Assembly: GCF_030272615.1 (NCBI RefSeq)
Contig: NW_026729330.1
Location: forward strand, 1 to 64,000
DNA length: 64,000 nt
Source: Cryptomeria japonica
Taxonomy: Eukaryota > Streptophyta > Pinopsida > Cupressales > Cupressaceae
Direction: 5' to 3'
The position numbers were made by a program, and so were the translations under genes. The notes below the pieces were generated by a model. It was not told the DNA's origin, made no database searches, and saw nothing but the letters and a program-made list of their open reading frames with translations. Of this stretch, positions 59,893 to 64,000 are shown piece by piece. Each line of letters opens with the position of its first letter. The stretch's first letter is position 1.

Positions 59893-60712
59893 ATTCCCAT
59901 AGATACTGAGAGGGGAGGGGCGGGGCCGGGGGGGGTGGGGGGTGAATCAGTATCTAACCGGTATGTTAAATTACTTAACTTAAAACATGTAGACCATATT
60001 ATAACAGTGTACCGGTAAGCAAGAAATAATGCAATAAACAGAGATAAAAGCAGCCACATGAAAAATACACCATAACACAATGTTTTAACAAGGAAACCCA
60101 GTGTGGGAAAAACCTCGGTGGGATTTGTGACCCACAATATTCACTTACTGACCAATAAGAGAATATTACTGCTACAATAGGGGCCTGCACATGCAGGAAG
60201 GCCAAGTGCCTAGAGCTCACTGCTCAATTACAAAATGGAAGTGTCATTGACTTACAAAATTGGATTATATAAATCCAGTGTCTTGTACTACTTCAGAATA
60301 GCATCTATAATGCCAGATCCAGTACCGGTTTCTGCTCTACTTCTTACATAAACCCTTAACCTATAATTCGCATAATAGGTCTACCTTATTTCACCTAATT
60401 ACATTCTACCATCTCTTCACAAATATCCTACAATGATCTCTTATATATATGAGTCATTTTACAATATTGCCAAGTTGGCTTCTAAAGATTTTACAATAAT
60501 AAACAAAATATAATATAACAAAAATCATGTCGGCCTCTGTGTTGATATGCTTCCTTTCACTGCCAGTGTCGGTGGTCTGAGTGCCGGTGTAGAGTCTGAT
60601 CTTGCTAGTGCCAATGTAATGCCTTGCCGGTGCCATAGGATTGTAAGGTTGCCATCAATGATAAAACCTTCAATCACCTACAATGTCTCATTGGAGTGTG
60701 CATATGCCAACA
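59893..60712 (-). repeat. Copia-F 3' LTR
   Basis: About 820 bases that in + coordinates end in ATGCCAACA. On the - strand the LTR start TGTTGGCAT follows the tract GCCAAAGGGGGAGAT (60713-60730). The left end carries GATACTGAGAGGGG, like the copia-C LTR end (ACACTGAGAGGGGG), with a long G-run. The element is read on the - strand and continues rightward, interrupted by the Penelope-like element. Confidence 0.78.
59909..59943 (+). other. G-rich tract, G-quadruplex candidate
   Basis: Five runs of four or more G (GGGGAGGGGCGGGGCCGGGG and more) on the + strand within 35 bases, at the outer end of the copia-F LTR. A four-stranded structure is possible by the usual run rule. Part may be length variation of homopolymers. 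Confidence 0.6.
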
Positions 60713-60730
60713 ATCTCCCCCTTTGGCATT
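60713..60730 (-). other. Copia-F polypurine tract
   Basis: AATGCCAAAGGGGGAGAT on the - strand directly before the LTR start. A second similar tract lies near 60870-60885. Confidence 0.82.
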
Positions 60731-61079
60731 GATGGCCATACTCATGAGAAAATTCAAAAAGTGTATCAAAAAATTGTAATCCAAAAACTATTTCCAAAAA
60801 TGTGTTACCAAAAATATATGAAGCTCCCCTGAGTAGATAAGTCTTCTGTCGGTAATTTTCTCATACTACTACTCCCCCTTTGGCATCAATGACAAAGGTT
60901 GTCAAGGTGTCAATAGAGTTGTAGTCTCAACCTTGTAACTAGGTGGTTACAATTTGAAAAAGATCCATCAAAATCAAGTTTATGCTTTCCATAAACTTCT
61001 TATTGTCCTTTACTGATGTGTTTGTTTTTTGAACTATACCGGTGAGGTTCTACATATGCTCTGTCAGTGTTCTCTGGCC

Positions 61080-62418
61080 CTATACTAGTGCCTCAGATAT
61101 TTCCTTCCGTAATGATGCTAGATAGTCCAATCTTGGACTCAGTCTTAGTCTCAGATTCTTTGCCTTATTTACTATTCTCTCCTTTTCTCTTCCTAACTTA
61201 AGTAACTCTTCCACAAAACTTGTTATCTTTTGTTCAAAAACTAATAATGTATCAGGTGAGTTAACAAAATTGTCAGCAAGTTTATTCATTTCATGCTGTA
61301 CTTTGCTCATTTTCTTATCTATGTTAGTTGTTAGAAGGTTTGTCTTGTAGATGTCTTTATACAGAGTTTTGTATTCCTTCAGTGAGTTGCATAGTTCTGG
61401 TAGAAGTGTGTCAAATTCCCTAGTACACTTCTTTATTTGATCTTCAAAGAATTTTTGCTTTTCAATTTCCAACCTGTCTTTCAATGTCTCTTCCTTTATT
61501 TGCTCAACTGTCACTATGTTCTCAGTGATGTATTTACACAAGGTGTTGAGTTGGCACAAAGAATCCTTATTGTCTATATTGCAGTTAGGAGCTATCATCT
61601 TCAAAATTGGGATTGAGTCATCTATAGCTTTATAGTCCTATGAACTACAATTTGTTATCCTTTTGATGGAGTCCAAAAGTACTTTAGTTACATTTGTGGA
61701 TTTGTAACCTGTTGAGGAGAAACCAATATTCTGAATTCTGCTGGTGGAGGAAGTAACCAAGCTTGTAGTGACCTCTGGTAGGTCTATCTGTGTTTCCATT
61801 TCTTTAAGCAAGGGTTTTTGTTCTTCTCCAGTTGCCGGTGGCACCGTTTCCATGTGAATTTGTTCCTGTTCTGGAGCCTATTGCTCTTCTTGTCTCTTTG
61901 TCTATTGCTCTGTTTCAATCTCAATCTGAGTCTCTACCTATTCTATCATCTTCCATTTTTCCTTCAGTATTGTCAATGATGTCAGTTGTCGGTGGCTCAC
62001 TAACCATATCTGTCTTGCCAGTTGTGTCCTGATCTATCATAATGTTGACTGTTTGAGTATCAACATCTACTGTGTATAGTACCTTAGGATTAGGATTTGT
62101 ATCCTCTAAGTCCATACTCTCATCTGTCGGTTGATCTTCAGTAGTTGTTATTACCGGTGGAGTAATCAGAGGCAGTGGGAGTAAGTTATCTTTTACTTTG
62201 ATGGCAGGAGGTCCACCAACTTTTCCTTTTCCTTTGTCCTTATCCTTCTGATATACTTTTACTGGTTTGGGGTTTCTGTACTCTTCCCGTTTCTCCTTCT
62301 CAACAAAGAATATATCCCATGCATTTTCTGTTTCCTCTGTTACCTCATTTACTCTTCCAACCATTAATGCAATATGTCGGTGTGCAGTAGAAAATACTGA
62401 TCGAGTTGGCTTCTGCAA
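61080..62418 (-). pseudogene. Copia-F extra ORF with coiled-coil character, broken
   Basis: The - strand reads a 165-codon frame (62418-61921), then after a shift 61853-61638 and, with one stop between, 61604-61080 in the same frame. The N-terminal part has NAWDIFFVEKEKREEYRNPK and a Lys/Gly-rich segment. The middle is Thr/Asp/Pro-rich. The C-terminal 170 codons are Lys/Glu/Leu-rich with heptad character (KDRLEIEKQKFFEDQIKKC). It lies where pol or an extra 3' ORF would be, next to the tract and LTR. No known retroviral domain is recognised. The first frame opens without an ATG at its left-hand edge. Confidence 0.5.
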
Positions 62419-62552
62419 TTAAATCATCTATTTCCTTAGGTGAGTTTACTGGGTAAACAACAAGTAACTTTTAAAGCTATGAGATTTCCACAATCCATAT
62501 TGTATACTAGTTTGTTTTTCTGGATTTGATTGTGTGTATTTTTTTCCATGAA

Positions 62553-62600
62553 CATTTTGAATCACACTCCGTGATTCATCATCAGGATGAAAAGAATTCC
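62553..62600 (-). ncRNA. Decayed hammerhead-ribozyme-like motif
   Basis: On the - strand CTGATGA is followed by an 8-pair stem (TGAATCAC against GTGATTCA) with a GGAG-type loop, then A-rich AAA where GAAA is expected, then a tiny ATG-TT-CAT stem. The bases around it (CTTTTCATC against GAAAAAAA) could form a short first stem. This is the arrangement of the ribozymes carried by Penelope-like elements, but the core G is changed and the cleavage base is G, so activity is unlikely. Chance similarity is possible. Confidence 0.35.
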
Positions 62601-62829
62601 AAAGATATGAAAGATGTTGAGTTGCAGATTTGAGACAGAATATAAAGAGGAGTGGGTTGGGGGAGGGCACGAGGAACAAGGAGAAAGGAAAAGAAAAGGA
62701 AAAGGACCACCTGAAGGATGGGAGACAAAAAAACTCCTAGGACTAACCACCCAAGGAAAAGAAAATGGAAAGCCAAGCAACACAAACAAACCACTAAAAA
62801 CCAAAAAAGAAAGAGAAATAAAGTCAACA

Positions 62830-63115
62830 AAATATAAATAAATCAAAATGAAAATATATACATCTATATATAAATAAATATATGTGGATTTATATACATA
62901 TTTGTAATTATTTATATATATATATATATAAACAATTACAAATATGTGTATAAACACATACCTATACCAAAAGGCAGAGATACAAAACCATATATGTATA
63001 TAAGCATTAACATATACCAATAGCCATATGCAAATATAAAAATACATATGTAAAAATCAATATACGTATGTATCAATGAAAATATACAAATATGCAAATA
63101 AACCAAAGGGGGAGA
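62830..63115. repeat. TA-rich microsatellite region
   Basis: Tracts of TATATA, ATATGTA and ATACATAT. It lies in the 3' non-coding part of the Penelope-like element. Open frames here are low-complexity artefacts. Confidence 0.75.
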
Positions 63116-63152
63116 GGGAGATGCACAAAGGAAAAAGAAAGAGGGGGAGAAG

Positions 63153-64000
63153 TCAAGGCGGGGTGTGGGGAAGGTACTGGAGGATAGAAAGAAGAGGGTG
63201 CCACGAGATACTGAGGTTTAACCCATCATCACGATTAAGATTGGAGTGGTGATGAATAATAGCAATGGCCTCTTTAACTTTTCTCTTGAAAAAATTGTTC
63301 TCCCTACACAATATTTGAGTGTCCTCCAAACAAATATGGTGCTTGGTAGTAGACGAATGCTCAGCTAAGGCTGATTTGAGGGCCCGTTCATGCTTAATGT
63401 CGACACAATGCTCTTTTATTCTAGTCATGAACAAATGACCTATTTCACCAATGTTTGGAGTACCACAACAACAAACAATCTTGTAGACACTTGACTCTAA
63501 GAAGGCATCCCTAGCATCCTTGAGCTAAGGGGCATGCCTCTTAATGGTGGAAACAGGTTTGAAGGCCCACCGGAGACCTTTTTTCCCAAGGATTTTTGAG
63601 ATCTTGTGCGATATGCCTTCAACATAAGGGAGAAAGACAAATGGGGCCTGAGATGGCAAGGAGGGTAGGGGATTAGAGATGGAAAGGAAATGAGATTTGG
63701 CTTGGAGGAAGGCCCTAGAGATCTGTTTGTTCAAGTAGCCATTCCATTTGAAGACTTGACGAAGATGGGAGAGATCTTGGTCTAAGTTGTCCTCATCACA
63801 AATCCGGTGGGCTCTTAATGCCGGGGTTTTTAGGATCCCAAATTTCTGGCTAAGGTGGTGATGAGAAGTCGAATGAAGATATAGGTCAGTGTGGGTAGTT
63901 TTGCAAAACACTCGACGATCAAGGCATCCATCTGGCTTTTTACAGATTAAGACATCGAGAAAAGATAAAAGGTTGTTGGATTCAAGTTCTTTGGTGAAGG
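63153..64000 (-). pseudogene. Penelope-like RT end and GIY-YIG endonuclease, partial, one stop
   Basis: The frame enters from the window edge with NLLSFLDVLICKKPDGCLDR, a motif typical of the last part of a Penelope RT, and THTDLYLHSTSHHHLSQKFG. Then come HLRQVFKWNGY, FVFLPYVEGISHKISKILGK and FKPVSTIKRHAP. A TAG at 63525 (probably a Gln codon) interrupts. After it comes the GIY-YIG domain: SSVYKIVCCCGTPNIGEIGH (the second Tyr is Asn), then the catalytic Arg in MTRIKEH, SALAEHSSTTKHHI and a final SISWHPLLSI. It ends at 63153. The thumb and endonuclease order matches EN+ Penelope-like elements. Confidence 0.9.

Larger units (their letters stand above)
62553..64000 (-). mobile_element. Penelope-like element (endonuclease-bearing), 3' part
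   Basis: A retroelement on the - strand whose ORF 3' end (63153-64000) carries the end of the RT region and a GIY-YIG endonuclease. It is followed by a 600-base non-coding region with a microsatellite and a hammerhead-like motif. The 5' end lies beyond the window. Its left border with copia-F is somewhere in 62420-62555 and was not fixed. In plants, elements of this type (Dryad group) are known from conifers. Confidence 0.82.

Noticed and set aside
62562-63047. A 161-codon - strand open frame rich in Tyr, Ile and Phe
   Set aside because: It is a reading of the TA-rich microsatellite and a purine/pyrimidine-rich stretch. Composition is low-complexity and no domain is present.

Overview
The window is plant nuclear DNA, most likely from a conifer or other gymnosperm. 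The evidence is long nested LTR retrotransposons, AT-rich spacers, intron-containing phytocyanin genes, and at the right edge a Penelope-like retroelement that still encodes a GIY-YIG endonuclease (a plant type known mainly from conifers). No rRNA, tRNA, CRISPR, prokaryotic or organellar segment was recognised.

Layout. 1-2512 is the 3' end of a gypsy-type element (G1, +). It appears to sit inside the 5' LTR of a decayed copia element, copia-A (2513-9804, +). A second old copia, copia-B, is split into an RT half (about 10240-11075) and an RNase H half (17244-about 17930). Between the halves lies a gag-only gypsy complex (11076-17243) whose LTRs form a 1.67 kb inverted repeat. From 18659 to 41110 lies copia-C (-), bounded by 2.4 kb LTRs and a CTAGT target duplication. 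It carries two nested gag-only elements: copia-D (22477-26647, +, duplication ATCAT) inside its RT, and gypsy-E (29548-37494, -, duplication CATAC) inside its gag. All these coding regions are broken by stops or shifts, or lack RT and integrase.

41.1-59.0 kb is the gene-bearing part. It holds three phytocyanin (blue copper protein) genes with one intron at the same position and phase: PC1 (-, 41692-42272, stellacyanin-like Gln at the axial ligand position), PC2 (+, 48597-49124, Met) and PC3 (+, 58375-58971, Met, broken by one in-frame TAG just before the copper-site Cys). They look like dispersed tandem duplicates of secreted electron-transfer proteins. Between them lie two LINE-type RNase H remnants, a decayed relative of copia-D (51.7-54.0 kb), and an LTR-like repeat pair enclosing an intronless HSP90 C-terminal fragment (56563-56835).

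59.4-64.0 kb is again transposon-derived: an LTR fragment, the 3' LTR and an extra coiled-coil ORF of copia-F (-), and the Penelope-like element (-), whose thumb region plus GIY-YIG domain is cut by the window end. Downstream of its ORF is a decayed hammerhead-ribozyme-like motif.

Limits: gene calls, splice sites and repeat borders come from reading the sequence. Family names rest on recognised motifs, not on database searches. Percent identities and ages were not calculated.
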